Of a DNA stretch of 64,000 nucleotides, positions 44,748 to 53,320 are shown piece by piece (the stretch's first letter is position 1; every line of letters starts with the position of its first letter). The stretch covers positions 124,001 through 188,000 of the forward strand of contig NZ_PKUU01000010.1 of NCBI RefSeq assembly GCF_002899675.1. The letters run 5' to 3'. The notes under the pieces are model-generated. The model saw only the letters and a program-made list of their open reading frames with translations, searched no databases and was not told the origin of the DNA. The position numbers and the translations under genes are program-made. Source of the stretch: Clostridium sp. chh4-2 (GTDB taxonomy: Bacteria > Bacillota > Clostridia > Lachnospirales > Lachnospiraceae).

Positions 44748-45627
44748 AAACATGATACTTGTTTCCAAGCAATATAAAAAACGAAGTCAGGGAGCTGAAA
44801 TATGGCGCAGAATACGTAAAAACAGAGGCGCCATGCTGGGACTTTTTCTGGTTATTATGATTGTGTTGATCGCTGTTTTTTCCGGGGTATTTATGGACTA
44901 TGAGACCGATGTAATCGGACAGAATATATCCCAACGGCTCCAGCATCCCAGTTTAGCTCATCCCATGGGAACGGATGATGTGGGACGGGACGTTATGAGC
45001 CGTCTTTTATACGGAACCAGATATTCTCTTTCCGTGGGCGTGGTGGCAGTAATCATTGCCTTGATTTTCGGTGTGACTCTGGGGTCTGTGGCCGGATTTT
45101 TCGGCGGTAAAATTGAAGAAGTCATCATGAGGGCCAGCGACATGCTGGCGGCGGTTCCCAGCATATTGATGGCAATCGCCATCGTGTCGGCTTTGGGACA
45201 GAGCACATTGAACCTGATGCTGGCTGTGGGGATCACCAGCGTGCCGCAGTTTGTCCGAATTACCAGGGCGGCTGTACTCACGGTACGAAACCAGGAATAC
45301 ATAGAAGCCTCCCGGTCCATAGGGCTGAATGAATTTAAAATCATCTGGTGCCACGTGCTGCCCAACTGCCTGTCGCCGATTATAGTCCAGACCACGCTGC
45401 GGGTGGCCTCGGCGATCATATCGGCTTCCAGTTTAAGTTTTTTGGGATTAGGGGTTCCGTCTCCAAATCCGGAATGGGGCAGTATGCTGTCGGCAGGAAG
45501 AAAGTTTATCAGGGGCTACAGCTACCTTACCCTGTTCCCGGGTCTTGCGATCATGATTACGGTTTTGTCGTTAAACCTGTTGGGAGACGGACTTCGAGAC
45601 GCATTAGACCCGAAACTGAAACGATAA
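44740..45627 (+). CDS. ABC transporter permease, DppC type
   Basis: A 295-aa permease with an N-terminal OppC_N helix, HPMGTDDVGRDVMSRLLYG, and the EAA loop YIEASRSIGLNEFKIIWCHV, then the conserved SFLGLGVPSPNPEWGSML ending. It forms the heterodimeric channel with the preceding DppB. Confidence 0.94.
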   Translation: MDENMILVSKQYKKRSQGAEIWRRIRKNRGAMLGLFLVIMIVLIAVFSGVFMDYETDVIGQNISQRLQHPSLAHPMGTDDVGRDVMSRLLYGTRYSLSVGVVAVIIALIFGVTLGSVAGFFGGKIEEVIMRASDMLAAVPSILMAIAIVSALGQSTLNLMLAVGITSVPQFVRITRAAVLTVRNQEYIEASRSIGLNEFKIIWCHVLPNCLSPIIVQTTLRVASAIISASSLSFLGLGVPSPNPEWGSMLSAGRKFIRGYSYLTLFPGLAIMITVLSLNLLGDGLRDALDPKLKR

Positions 45628-45639
45628 GGAGGATAAGAG

Positions 45640-46647
45640 ATGGAAGATACCAAGGATTTAGTGCTGGATATTGAAAATCTGGTCATCCACTATGTGTTGG
45701 AAGAGGAGACGGTCTGTGCCGTAAATGGGATCGACATCAAACTGGGCAAAGGGAAGATACTGGGCCTGGTGGGAGAAACCGGGGCGGGAAAAACCACCAC
45801 GGCTTTATCAGCCCTGCGCCTGGTCCCGGACCCGCCGGGGGTGATAAAGAGCGGAAAGATCCTCATTGCCGGTCATGATATAATGAAACTGACGCCGGCT
45901 GAACTGGAAAAGGTGAGAGGAAAGGACGTGTCCATGATCTTTCAGGACCCTATGACCAGTTTAAACCCGGTTTACACGGTTGGAGAGCAGATTGCTGAGA
46001 GCATCGAGCTTCACGAAAACCTGACCAAACAGGAGGCTTATGATAAAGCTCAGGAGATGCTGGAAATGGTGGGCATCCCGGCTTACCGTTCTGTGGAATA
46101 TCCCCATCAGTTTTCCGGCGGAATGAAGCAGAGGGTGGTAATAGCCATTGCTTTGGCGTGCAACCCCAAGCTTCTGATCGCTGATGAGCCGACAACCGCT
46201 TTAGACGTTACCATTCAGGCTCAGGTTCTGGAACTGATGAAAGACCTGATTCGTAAATACAATACCTCTGTTATGATGATCACTCATGATTTGGGCATCG
46301 TAGCGGAAATCTGTGACCAGGTAGCGGTCATGTATGCAGGCAGGATCGTGGAAGAGGGGCCTTTGGAGGCTGTCTATAACGAGACAATGCACCCTTATAC
46401 GGAAGGCCTGTTCAATTCCCTGCCCAATATTAACAAGAGGACAGAGGAACTGCGGCCCATACCCGGTCTGATGCCGGACCCCACTGATCTTCCTGCGGGC
46501 TGTGCATTTGCACCCAGATGTCCGTATGCGACAGATAAATGCAGCGACTCCGTTCCCGGCCTGAAAGATGTTGGAGGCGGCCACAGAGTTGCATGTCTGG
46601 CATATGAAGATCCTGATTTTGTAATAGAGAGGAGGAAAAATTCATGA
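45640..46647 (+). CDS. ABC transporter ATPase, DppD type
   Basis: A 335-aa ATPase with Walker [11 protein letters not shown]-loop [10 protein letters not shown], signature FSGGMKQR, Walker [13 protein letters not shown], and H-loop THDLG. The C-terminal oligopeptide/dipeptide extension has [14 protein letters not shown] (a Cys set often linked to a 4Fe-4S site in this family). It overlaps the next ATPase gene by 4 bases (ATGA). Confidence 0.94.
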   Translation: MEDTKDLVLDIENLVIHYVLEEETVCAVNGIDIKLGKGKILGLVGETGAGKTTTALSALRLVPDPPGVIKSGKILIAGHDIMKLTPAELEKVRGKDVSMIFQDPMTSLNPVYTVGEQIAESIELHENLTKQEAYDKAQEMLEMVGIPAYRSVEYPHQFSGGMKQRVVIAIALACNPKLLIADEPTTALDVTIQAQVLELMKDLIRKYNTSVMMITHDLGIVAEICDQVAVMYAGRIVEEGPLEAVYNETMHPYTEGLFNSLPNINKRTEELRPIPGLMPDPTDLPAGCAFAPRCPYATDKCSDSVPGLKDVGGGHRVACLAYEDPDFVIERRKNS

Positions 46648-47600
46648 GTACTCCTATTTTGGAAGTCCGCAACCTGAAAAAATATTTTAAAACGCCCAGA
46701 GGCGTCCTTCATGCGGTTGACGATATTTCGCTGACTATTGAAAAAGGGAAGACTCTAGGGATCGTAGGAGAATCGGGCTGCGGTAAATCCACCACGGGAA
46801 GGGTGGTTCTCAGGCTGCTGGAGCCCACATCAGGGCAGATTTTATTTAACGGGACGGATATCGCCAAGCTGAGGAAATCACAGCTTCACAAGATGCGCAA
46901 AGAGATGCAGATGATCTTTCAGGACCCATTTTCCTCATTGGACCCCAGAAAGACGGTGAACCAGATTATCAGCGAACCCATTATCGAGTACAAGATCATC
47001 AAGGATAAAACTGATCTGGAAAAACGTGTGCTGGAACTGATGGAAACAGTGGGGCTGGCGGAACGTCTGATCAATACTTACCCCCATGAACTTGATGGAG
47101 GGCGGCGTCAGCGTGTCGGAATCGCCAGGGCCCTGGCCATGGAACCACAGTTCATCGTCTGTGACGAGCCTGTTTCTGCGCTGGATGTATCAATTCAGGC
47201 CCAGATTCTCAACCTTCTGAAGAAACTGCAGAAAAAAATGGAGCTGACCTATATTTTTATCACCCATGACCTGTCGGTTGTCAACTATTTTGCAGATGAT
47301 ATTGCGGTTATGTATCTGGGACAGCTGGTGGAAAAAGCTCCGGCGGAGGAGCTGTTTGCCAATCCGACCCATCCTTATACAAAGGCGCTGCTTTCAGCGA
47401 TTCCTGTTCCGGAGATCGGAAGGAGAAAAGAGCGAATTATTTTAAAGGGTGAAATATCGTCCCCAATCGATCCGCCGGATGAATGCCGTTTTGTGAAACG
47501 GTGTTCCTGCGCAGGCGACCAGTGCAGGAAGGGATGTCCGGAGCTGAAGGAAATCAGCAAGGGGCATTTTGTGGCCTGTTGGAGGACGGGGGAATTTTAG
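46644..47600 (+). CDS. ABC transporter ATPase, DppF type
   Basis: A 318-aa ATPase with Walker [11 protein letters not shown]-loop [10 protein letters not shown], Walker [14 protein letters not shown]-loop THDLS, and C-terminal [18 protein letters not shown]. The signature is LDGGRRQR: Asp replaces the usual Ser, a variant I associate with DppF-type proteins but which changes an ATP-contacting residue. Pairs with DppD to drive import. Confidence 0.93.
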   Translation: MSTPILEVRNLKKYFKTPRGVLHAVDDISLTIEKGKTLGIVGESGCGKSTTGRVVLRLLEPTSGQILFNGTDIAKLRKSQLHKMRKEMQMIFQDPFSSLDPRKTVNQIISEPIIEYKIIKDKTDLEKRVLELMETVGLAERLINTYPHELDGGRRQRVGIARALAMEPQFIVCDEPVSALDVSIQAQILNLLKKLQKKMELTYIFITHDLSVVNYFADDIAVMYLGQLVEKAPAEELFANPTHPYTKALLSAIPVPEIGRRKERIILKGEISSPIDPPDECRFVKRCSCAGDQCRKGCPELKEISKGHFVACWRTGEF

Positions 47601-47660
47601 AATAGGGACTTCACCTTGAAGGATATTCCGGCCTGGCGGATGAATCATAATAATGGGAAT

Positions 47661-47695
47661 TAGCTGTCAATTGTTTGGATTGACAGCTATTTTTT
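47661..47695 (+). terminator. Rho-independent terminator after the first ABC operon
   Basis: TAGCTGTCAAT (47661-47671) pairs perfectly with ATTGACAGCTA (47679-47689), followed by a T-run. It ends the 39885-47600 operon. Confidence 0.9.
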
Positions 47696-48007
47696 CGTTT
47701 TTATGTAATTAAGATAACGGAACAGGTGAAAAGCAGCGATACTAAGCAGGCGGACAATGTGATGATTCGGTTGATCGGCATATGAATAAAGCATTTTGTC
47801 AGAAATAAGTCTAATATACTCCGGATTTTGATATGATTCATGAGAAATCAATTAATTTTGGAAAAGGAGGGAAAGGATATGTGAAAGACGGATGATATTG
47901 GAGCAAGGGCAGATGTTTACGGATTAATGGAAAGGGCTCGAATGTCATGCTGATATTTTTAATTTATATGTATTGAAGGAAAATCTTTACTGTGTTAAAA
48001 TTAGAAT

Positions 48008-48279
48008 GAAAATTAAAAAGCATAGCACCTATAGAAGTGCTGTCACACTTCTATAGGTGTGAAAAGCGTTTTGGCGAACGCTTTCACAATGGTTGCTACC
48101 ACTACTACGCCTTTTTATTATAATCTAAGTCGATTCAATAGACAAGATGAAAAATGGGCTAGGAGTTTTTTTGCTGTACTCAAAAATGAGATAGAGCAGG
48201 ATGTGAAAGCGGAAATGCTAAACATCCTGCTTTTTAATTTGGTCAAATTATGGGGGAGCAGGAAGTATGAATCCTGCTC
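48008..48279 (+). ncRNA. Hairpin-rich non-coding segment before a lipoprotein gene
   Basis: Part of a 734-base stretch (47601-48334) without a convincing gene. Hairpin 1: 14-bp arms 48026-48039 and 48046-48059. Hairpin 2: 48059-48070 with 48077-48087 (one bulged A). Hairpin 3: AGCAGGATGT (48195-48204) with ACATCCTGCT (48222-48231) then TTTTT, terminator-like. Hairpin 4: GAGCAGGA (48256-48263) with TCCTGCTC (48272-48279). Arms of 3 and 4 can also pair with each other, so alternative folds exist. A 78-codon GTG frame (48059-48295) crosses it without a ribosome site and is probably not coding. Confidence 0.4.
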
Positions 48280-48334
48280 TGTCCCATTAAAATGATGGCA
48301 GAATAAGTGATAGGGAAGAAAAGGAGATCAGGTT

Positions 48335-49093
48335 ATGAAGGTATTGAAGAGGTTTTTAATTATAGGGATGATTGGAGTTTTAGGTCTGACAGGATGTTCT
48401 GCAAAATCGTTTGACAGAACAGACCGTATAGCGAAGGAAGAAACTGAGAAGACAGAGAAGAAAAAAACTGCCGATAAGGAAGAGAAAGAGGACAAAGAGG
48501 AAAAAAATGAGGATAAAAAGAAAAAAGGTAAAGCAGATGGGACGCCCGTCACCAGCCTGACAATAGATAAAACAACTGTGTATCTGGAAAATCTGACTCT
48601 CAGGGAACTGGTTATATTTCTTCAAAAGGCAGGATACAGCTGTGATGAGCTGGATCGTAAGCTGGGACCGAATGAAAAAGCAAAAGTGGAGATAGAAAAT
48701 GCTGATGGGGATGATGCGGTGGAAGTCGGCATATATAATCCGTCCAATGAAGAGGATATATTCAGCAACGGAAAAATAAGCAGGATTCGTATGTGTGAGA
48801 GTGCGGATGATATCTACTTCCTTAATGGAAAAATTAACGATAAATCCAAAACGAGACAGATCAAAAATGCATTCAATGATTTAGAGATAGAGTATGAAGA
48901 ACATTATTACGGAGAAACGACTGCATATGCACCAAATGGATCAGTTCCGACCACAGCGGCCATAGGCGAAGAGGATATACCATATTGGGGCACGGCAAAA
49001 CTCCCGGCCGGACAGGAAGCAGTTATAGAAATCAACAACAGCAGAGACGGATGGAGATCTGTAACTATAGAACTTCCTTTGATCTATGAATAA
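48335..49093 (+). CDS. Unknown lipoprotein
   Basis: A 252-aa protein with a signal peptide and lipobox LTGC (Cys about residue 22), a long Lys/Glu coiled linker (about 30-68), and a C-terminal domain with TVYLENLTLRELVIFLQKAG, VEVGIYNPSNEED and AVIEINNSRDGWRSVTIELP. No family recognised. The extreme charge of the linker would hold the domain off the membrane. Ribosome site AAAGGAG before ATG 48335. Confidence 0.7.
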   Translation: MKVLKRFLIIGMIGVLGLTGCSAKSFDRTDRIAKEETEKTEKKKTADKEEKEDKEEKNEDKKKKGKADGTPVTSLTIDKTTVYLENLTLRELVIFLQKAGYSCDELDRKLGPNEKAKVEIENADGDDAVEVGIYNPSNEEDIFSNGKISRIRMCESADDIYFLNGKINDKSKTRQIKNAFNDLEIEYEEHYYGETTAYAPNGSVPTTAAIGEEDIPYWGTAKLPAGQEAVIEINNSRDGWRSVTIELPLIYE

Positions 49094-49240
49094 TGATGGA
49101 GGAAAACTTATAGATTTGGAAGAATTTAAAAAAGAACAGCCAAGGGCGCCCAATAGAATGATGACGTACTGTGGTAAAGAATAAAACGGTGTGAAAATTA
49201 AAAAGCACAGCACTTGAGATTGAAAAGATGGAGGATAAAT

Positions 49241-49960
49241 ATGAAGTTTATTAAGAGATTAATTGCATTAGGATTGGCGGCAGGTTTAACCGTTGCCGGA
49301 GGTATGACTGCAGTTGCAGAGGATTATAATATCGTTTTCAGCGGTGTATTCACACCTGCTGAGGCTATTGAGGATACCGGGTCAGAATTGACCGCATCCT
49401 ATTACGGCATGGATTTTAGCGGAAAGCTTTATAACCTATTGGATGAAAATACTACGCTTGCAATGGATGAAGCCCAAAGTTCAGGAATGGCAGGAAATCC
49501 GGTAGTCTATTGGGGATATCTGGACGGCAGTGATTTTGTGAGTTTGGGATCATGGGAATCCAGCATGATGGGGAACTTACCGATGAATGACAGCATTCAG
49601 GGCGGAAAAAATTATCCTGTAATTAATCCGGAACAGCTTGCAAAAGATAAGGCCGATGGTTCAGCCTATTCCAAAACCTATGTGGTGATGATTAATGCTG
49701 TTAATACGACTAATTATGCAGATGATTACATGGGATACTTTTTTAAACTGAAACAGGGCGGTACCAATGCATCAGCCGCTGCATGGAAGAAGGACAGTGC
49801 GGGCTGGTGGTATGATAACGGCGACGGCACTTATCCGGCGAATCAATGGAAAGAGATAAGCGGCAAATTTTACTATTTCGGAGCGGATGGATATATGCTT
49901 CATGATACGGTAACGCCGGATAATTATCAGGTAGGAGCGGATGGGGCCTGGATTCAATAA
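49241..49960 (+). CDS. Secreted protein with C-terminal wall-binding-like repeat
   Basis: A 239-aa protein from ATG 49241 (GATGGAGG upstream). Signal peptide about 1-26 ending GGMTAVAE; a unique domain (about 27-185) rich in Asp, Tyr and Ser; and a C-terminal segment AAWKKDSAGWWYDNGDGTYP, NQWKEISGKFYYFGADGYM and QVGADGAWIQ, which is a choline-binding/cell-wall-binding-type repeat pair. Predicted surface-attached; the central domain is not recognised. Confidence 0.78.
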   Translation: MKFIKRLIALGLAAGLTVAGGMTAVAEDYNIVFSGVFTPAEAIEDTGSELTASYYGMDFSGKLYNLLDENTTLAMDEAQSSGMAGNPVVYWGYLDGSDFVSLGSWESSMMGNLPMNDSIQGGKNYPVINPEQLAKDKADGSAYSKTYVVMINAVNTTNYADDYMGYFFKLKQGGTNASAAAWKKDSAGWWYDNGDGTYPANQWKEISGKFYYFGADGYMLHDTVTPDNYQVGADGAWIQ

Positions 49961-50024
49961 CAGCCGCGGATTATGCGTTTAGCTATGAATTATAAAAACA
50001 AAACCGACTGAGTTAAGTGAAAAC

Positions 50025-50088
50025 AGCGCCGGGAAACCCGGAAACGCAGGGCCGGACAGGCCCTCAGCGTTCCGGATTTCCCGGCGCT
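50025..50088. terminator. Long hairpin between convergent genes
   Basis: AGCGCCGGGAAA (50025-50036) pairs perfectly with TTTCCCGGCGCT (50077-50088), with further GC-rich pairing inside (GGGCC/GGCCC). It lies between the secreted-protein gene and the convergent xylosidase gene, so it may stop both transcripts. Confidence 0.75.
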
Positions 50089-50101
50089 TCTAATTCAGCT
50101 A

Positions 50102-52096
50102 TTAAATTAAAGATTTATCCAATTCTTTCTCAAATGGTCCAGGTGTAGGATTCACACCGCGTTTCTCACCCCAGTAATCCCTGTCAAAGAAGATCGGGCT
50201 GCCGTCCGGGTTCTCGAATTTCTCTTCCGGCTCGAATGCCTCTCCCAGCACTTCAGTGGAGATAAATGGAGTCGCCAGTTTCGGAAGGTGCTCGTAGAGG
50301 TTGGTATCCAGATAATAAGCGCCATCCTTTTCCACCAATTTTACATAGATCTCATGTTCTGTATCCTGAGCGTAGTTGAGCTCTTTTGCGCAAGGCTCGG
50401 CGCCGTTGAAGAATACGTTTCCGCCTGTGTAAACAGGAAGTTTTGTATAATATTTGGTGCGGTCTTCTGCAGCTCCGGTGTCATTTTCCTTGGTGAACAG
50501 AGCGAAATATTCATCCCATGTAGGATAATCGCTGAACTGTGAAGTACCTGTTACTGTGCCGACCAGTTCAATATTCTGTGATTCAATAAAATCCGTATAG
50601 GATTTCGGAATCGGATTCTGAACGAATATATTATTATAGAAGCGGTCGTCACCGTGTAAAAATGTCATGAATCCGGCAACTTCTGTTCTGTGAGGTACGT
50701 GATATGGCGTATATCTCGGGCCGGTAGCAGGGCTTCCGTTATCGGTTCCGCCGCCAACACATGTAAATGGTCCGCAGATCAGGTTATGTACATAAGCAAC
50801 GCCCTGTGTAGCCAGACGTCCGGAATAAGCGGATAAGAACAGGTTGTTGTCCACGAGAGTCGGGCCGTGGCTTACTTCGATGAACAAGTCCTCGCCAAGG
50901 GACAGCTTTGTGGTCAGTTCTGCATCTTCAGGCGGCATATTGTCATGGAACAGGTTCTGCGTAATACGTGTGCCCTGTGCCTGCCAGTCAACCCAGATAC
51001 CTCTTGTGCAGTGATGAATATGGTTTCTGCGGAAGATGACGTCGATGGCTGCATGAAGCTTAATTCCGCCGATCTCGGCTCCGGTCAGCTGCTGTTTTGT
51101 ATTGATATCATGAATATGGTTGTCTTCAATCAGAGAGAATACACAGCCTAAGTGTCCTACAATACCGGTCTGCTCGCAGTGGTGAATATGGCATCTGCGC
51201 ACGATATGGGAACCGATGTTTTCTTTTGTCCAGCCCTCGATCTGTGCCTGGCAGATAGCGTCACGCTCGGTCTGAGTTCCGTGTTTCAGACGTTTGAGCG
51301 TCCATTTATTCTCATTATTAGGCTGTAAATATTTGCCCAAAGAGATGCCGCAGCATTTGGAATCGGAAACTTCGCAGTCTTCGATGATCCAGCCCTTGCT
51401 CCAGTGCGGTCCGATCATGCCTTCCTGATATGCGGTAGGAGGTGCCCAGGTAGTCGCAGCCTGTTTTACCACAAAGCCGGAAAGGGTGATGTAGTTAACG
51501 CCTGTTTTTTCAGGATAGAAGCAATTTCTACGGACGTTGATTTCAACGTTGTGCTCATTGGGATCATTGCCCTGGAAGTTGGCATAAATTACGGTTTCAT
51601 TATTTTCCTGGCAGGAATACCACTGGTAAACAGTGAATTCATGATCCCAGGAAGGTTTATAAATCTGAGGATCTAATACGGATTCCAGAGAATCTGTTTC
51701 ATACATGGATTTGCCGTTCAGATAAACCTCTCCGGTATGGAGAACGATGCTGCTGTAATACCAGTCGCCGCCGATAACCGTGGTATAAGGATTGTAAGAT
51801 CCGAAGATTCCGTTAGGGATACGGGCAACCCAAACATTATCCTTATAATGTTCCCAGTTTTTCACAGGCTCCGCACCTGAGATAATGGCTCCGCCCATCA
51901 CTTCTGAACGGTATACGATAGGTTTTCCTTCTTCACCGCCGTTAATAGGATTTACATATTCACGGTAAAGGCCAGGTGCGACAATGACCTCGTCGCCGGC
52001 AACCGCGATCTGAGCCGCCTCGCTGATCTGTTTAAACGGCTTCTCTTTTGATCCGTCACCGCCGCGTGCTGCATCAATTGATACATAGTAAACCAT
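50102..52096 (-). CDS. Glycoside hydrolase family 120-type beta-xylosidase
   Basis: A 664-aa right-handed parallel beta-helix enzyme without signal peptide. Long stretches match my memory of the GH120 xylosidase XylC: YANFQGNDPNEHNVEINVRR, CFYPEKTG, GPHWSKGWIIED, GIKLHAAIDV, HLPHSTEVAGF-like VPHRTEVAGF, and FYNNIFV. The catalytic residues of that family would be D370 (IWVDWQAQGTR) as nucleophile and E407 (FIEVSHGP) as acid/base; both are present. It would release xylose from xylo-oligosaccharides inside the cell. Controlled by the LacI operator just upstream. Confidence 0.88.
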   Translation of the reverse strand: MVYYVSIDAARGGDGSKEKPFKQISEAAQIAVAGDEVIVAPGLYREYVNPINGGEEGKPIVYRSEVMGGAIISGAEPVKNWEHYKDNVWVARIPNGIFGSYNPYTTVIGGDWYYSSIVLHTGEVYLNGKSMYETDSLESVLDPQIYKPSWDHEFTVYQWYSCQENNETVIYANFQGNDPNEHNVEINVRRNCFYPEKTGVNYITLSGFVVKQAATTWAPPTAYQEGMIGPHWSKGWIIEDCEVSDSKCCGISLGKYLQPNNENKWTLKRLKHGTQTERDAICQAQIEGWTKENIGSHIVRRCHIHHCEQTGIVGHLGCVFSLIEDNHIHDINTKQQLTGAEIGGIKLHAAIDVIFRRNHIHHCTRGIWVDWQAQGTRITQNLFHDNMPPEDAELTTKLSLGEDLFIEVSHGPTLVDNNLFLSAYSGRLATQGVAYVHNLICGPFTCVGGGTDNGSPATGPRYTPYHVPHRTEVAGFMTFLHGDDRFYNNIFVQNPIPKSYTDFIESQNIELVGTVTGTSQFSDYPTWDEYFALFTKENDTGAAEDRTKYYTKLPVYTGGNVFFNGAEPCAKELNYAQDTEHEIYVKLVEKDGAYYLDTNLYEHLPKLATPFISTEVLGEAFEPEEKFENPDGSPIFFDRDYWGEKRGVNPTPGPFEKELDKSLI

Positions 52097-52112
52097 ATGT
52101 CTCCTCCTTATT

Positions 52113-52164
52113 GCGCTCGAGCGCTTTTTTATTTAAAACTAGCACATCTGTGCAAAGATGTCAA
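52113..52164 (-). promoter_or_regulatory. Xylosidase promoter with LacI-type operator
   Basis: On the minus strand: -35 TTGACA (52159-52164), 17-base spacer, -10 TAGTTT (52136-52141), then a perfect 12-bp palindrome GCGCTCGAGCGC (52113-52124) with central CG at about +5 to +16. A second imperfect palindrome (GCACA GA TGTGC, 52142-52153) fills the spacer. The layout fits direct repression by the LacI protein encoded upstream. Confidence 0.7.
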
Positions 52165-52258
52165 TATTATTTGCTTTGAAACAATATTTTTAGAAGAAAT
52201 AGACAAATAGGCAGCCGGTATTTTATCTCTAATTACTGATGATAAATATAACCGGATT

Positions 52259-53308
52259 TTAAGGCTCCGATGGATCGGAAGACAGGCTTTGGGGAATGTA
52301 GATATTTAAATCTGTATAGTAAATATCTTTTTCAGGGTCTTTTCCAAGGGCCAGTTTATTAAATAAAAGTTCCAGCGACAACCGGCCCTGGCCTTTGGAA
52401 TCCTGGGAGATGGTAGCTGAAACCATGCCGTTTTTCAGCATGGGTTCCATAGGTTCCACCAGATCGTTGGTGATGATGCGGACTTTTCCGTTACCCATAG
52501 CCTTTGAGATGGCCCTGCATACGCTGTAATCCCCAGGGTTTACCAGATAGATGATGTTCATATCCGGGTGGTTTTGAATCGCTTCCCGGACGGTGTCATA
52601 ATAATCGGACGTACCGTCTTTTAACACATAACTGCCCACGATGCGGATATCCGGATAACGCTCGGATGTTTCCTGCTGAAAGCCCTTGACGCGTTCCTCA
52701 TAGCTGAAGGGATTGGAAGCCTGATTGCTGAAGATCACCACACGTCCATGGTCATTGCTCAGCAGCGCAGACAGGCCGGCGGCCAGGCGTCCGGCTTTTT
52801 TATAATCGCTGCCCACATAACAGATGCGTTCATAGGAGGGATCATCCACGTTGAAAAACAGGATGGGGATCTCCATGGACACGGCTTTTTGAATCAGCCT
52901 TACAACACCGGGATTATTGCCCGGAGCCACGGCCAGGGCGTCGCAGTCAAATGATTGGGAAATCCGGTCCAGTTCCTCTTCTGTAAGCGGCAGATCGCGT
53001 TCAAAAGTGTAAAATTCCACGTGAACGCCAAATTTTTTCAGATCCTCCGCTTTTTCAAGAGCGCCTTTTCGGATTTCACCGTAGATGGGCGCTTTTTTTC
53101 CCGTAGTCGAACAAAAGCCTATCTTCAGCTTCCTTTTTCTTGCGGCCAGCGCTTTCCCGGCTTCGTTGGGCTGGTAGTCCAGCTCGCGTATGATTCGGTT
53201 GATCTTTTCCGCAGTGTCGGGTTTTACGGCTCCTCTGTTGTTGATGACACGGTCTACCGTTCTTCTGGACACGCCTGCTATCTCGGCAATCTGTTTGATT
53301 GTGGCCAT
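52259..53308 (-). CDS. LacI-family repressor
   Basis: A 349-aa LacI regulator. HTH: TIKQIAEIAGVSRRTVDRVI with hinge helix EAGKALAARKRKLKIGFCS. The ligand domain is a periplasmic-binding-like fold (VGSDYKKAGRLAAGLSALLS, DLVEPMEPMLKNGMVSATIS) close to the ribose/xylose type. The gene lies 162 bases upstream of the xylosidase on the same strand. Probable xylose or xylo-oligosaccharide sensor. Confidence 0.9.
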   Translation of the reverse strand: MATIKQIAEIAGVSRRTVDRVINNRGAVKPDTAEKINRIIRELDYQPNEAGKALAARKRKLKIGFCSTTGKKAPIYGEIRKGALEKAEDLKKFGVHVEFYTFERDLPLTEEELDRISQSFDCDALAVAPGNNPGVVRLIQKAVSMEIPILFFNVDDPSYERICYVGSDYKKAGRLAAGLSALLSNDHGRVVIFSNQASNPFSYEERVKGFQQETSERYPDIRIVGSYVLKDGTSDYYDTVREAIQNHPDMNIIYLVNPGDYSVCRAISKAMGNGKVRIITNDLVEPMEPMLKNGMVSATISQDSKGQGRLSLELLFNKLALGKDPEKDIYYTDLNIYIPQSLSSDPSEP

Positions 53309-53320
53309 TGGAACCTCCTT

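Larger units (their letters stand above)
48008..49213 (+). repeat. Pair of 21-base direct repeats
   Basis: Copies at 48008-48028 and 49193-49213, G then AAAATTAAAAAGCAYAGCAC, 20 of 21 bases identical. One lies before the hairpin segment and the other 28 bases before the secreted-protein gene at 49241; they bracket the lipoprotein gene. Confidence 0.7.

Noticed and set aside
48059-48295. Open frame of 78 codons, GTG start
   Set aside because: It begins inside a hairpin, has no ribosome site and consists largely of inverted-repeat sequence. A decayed gene or transposase remnant cannot be excluded, but I recognise no family.
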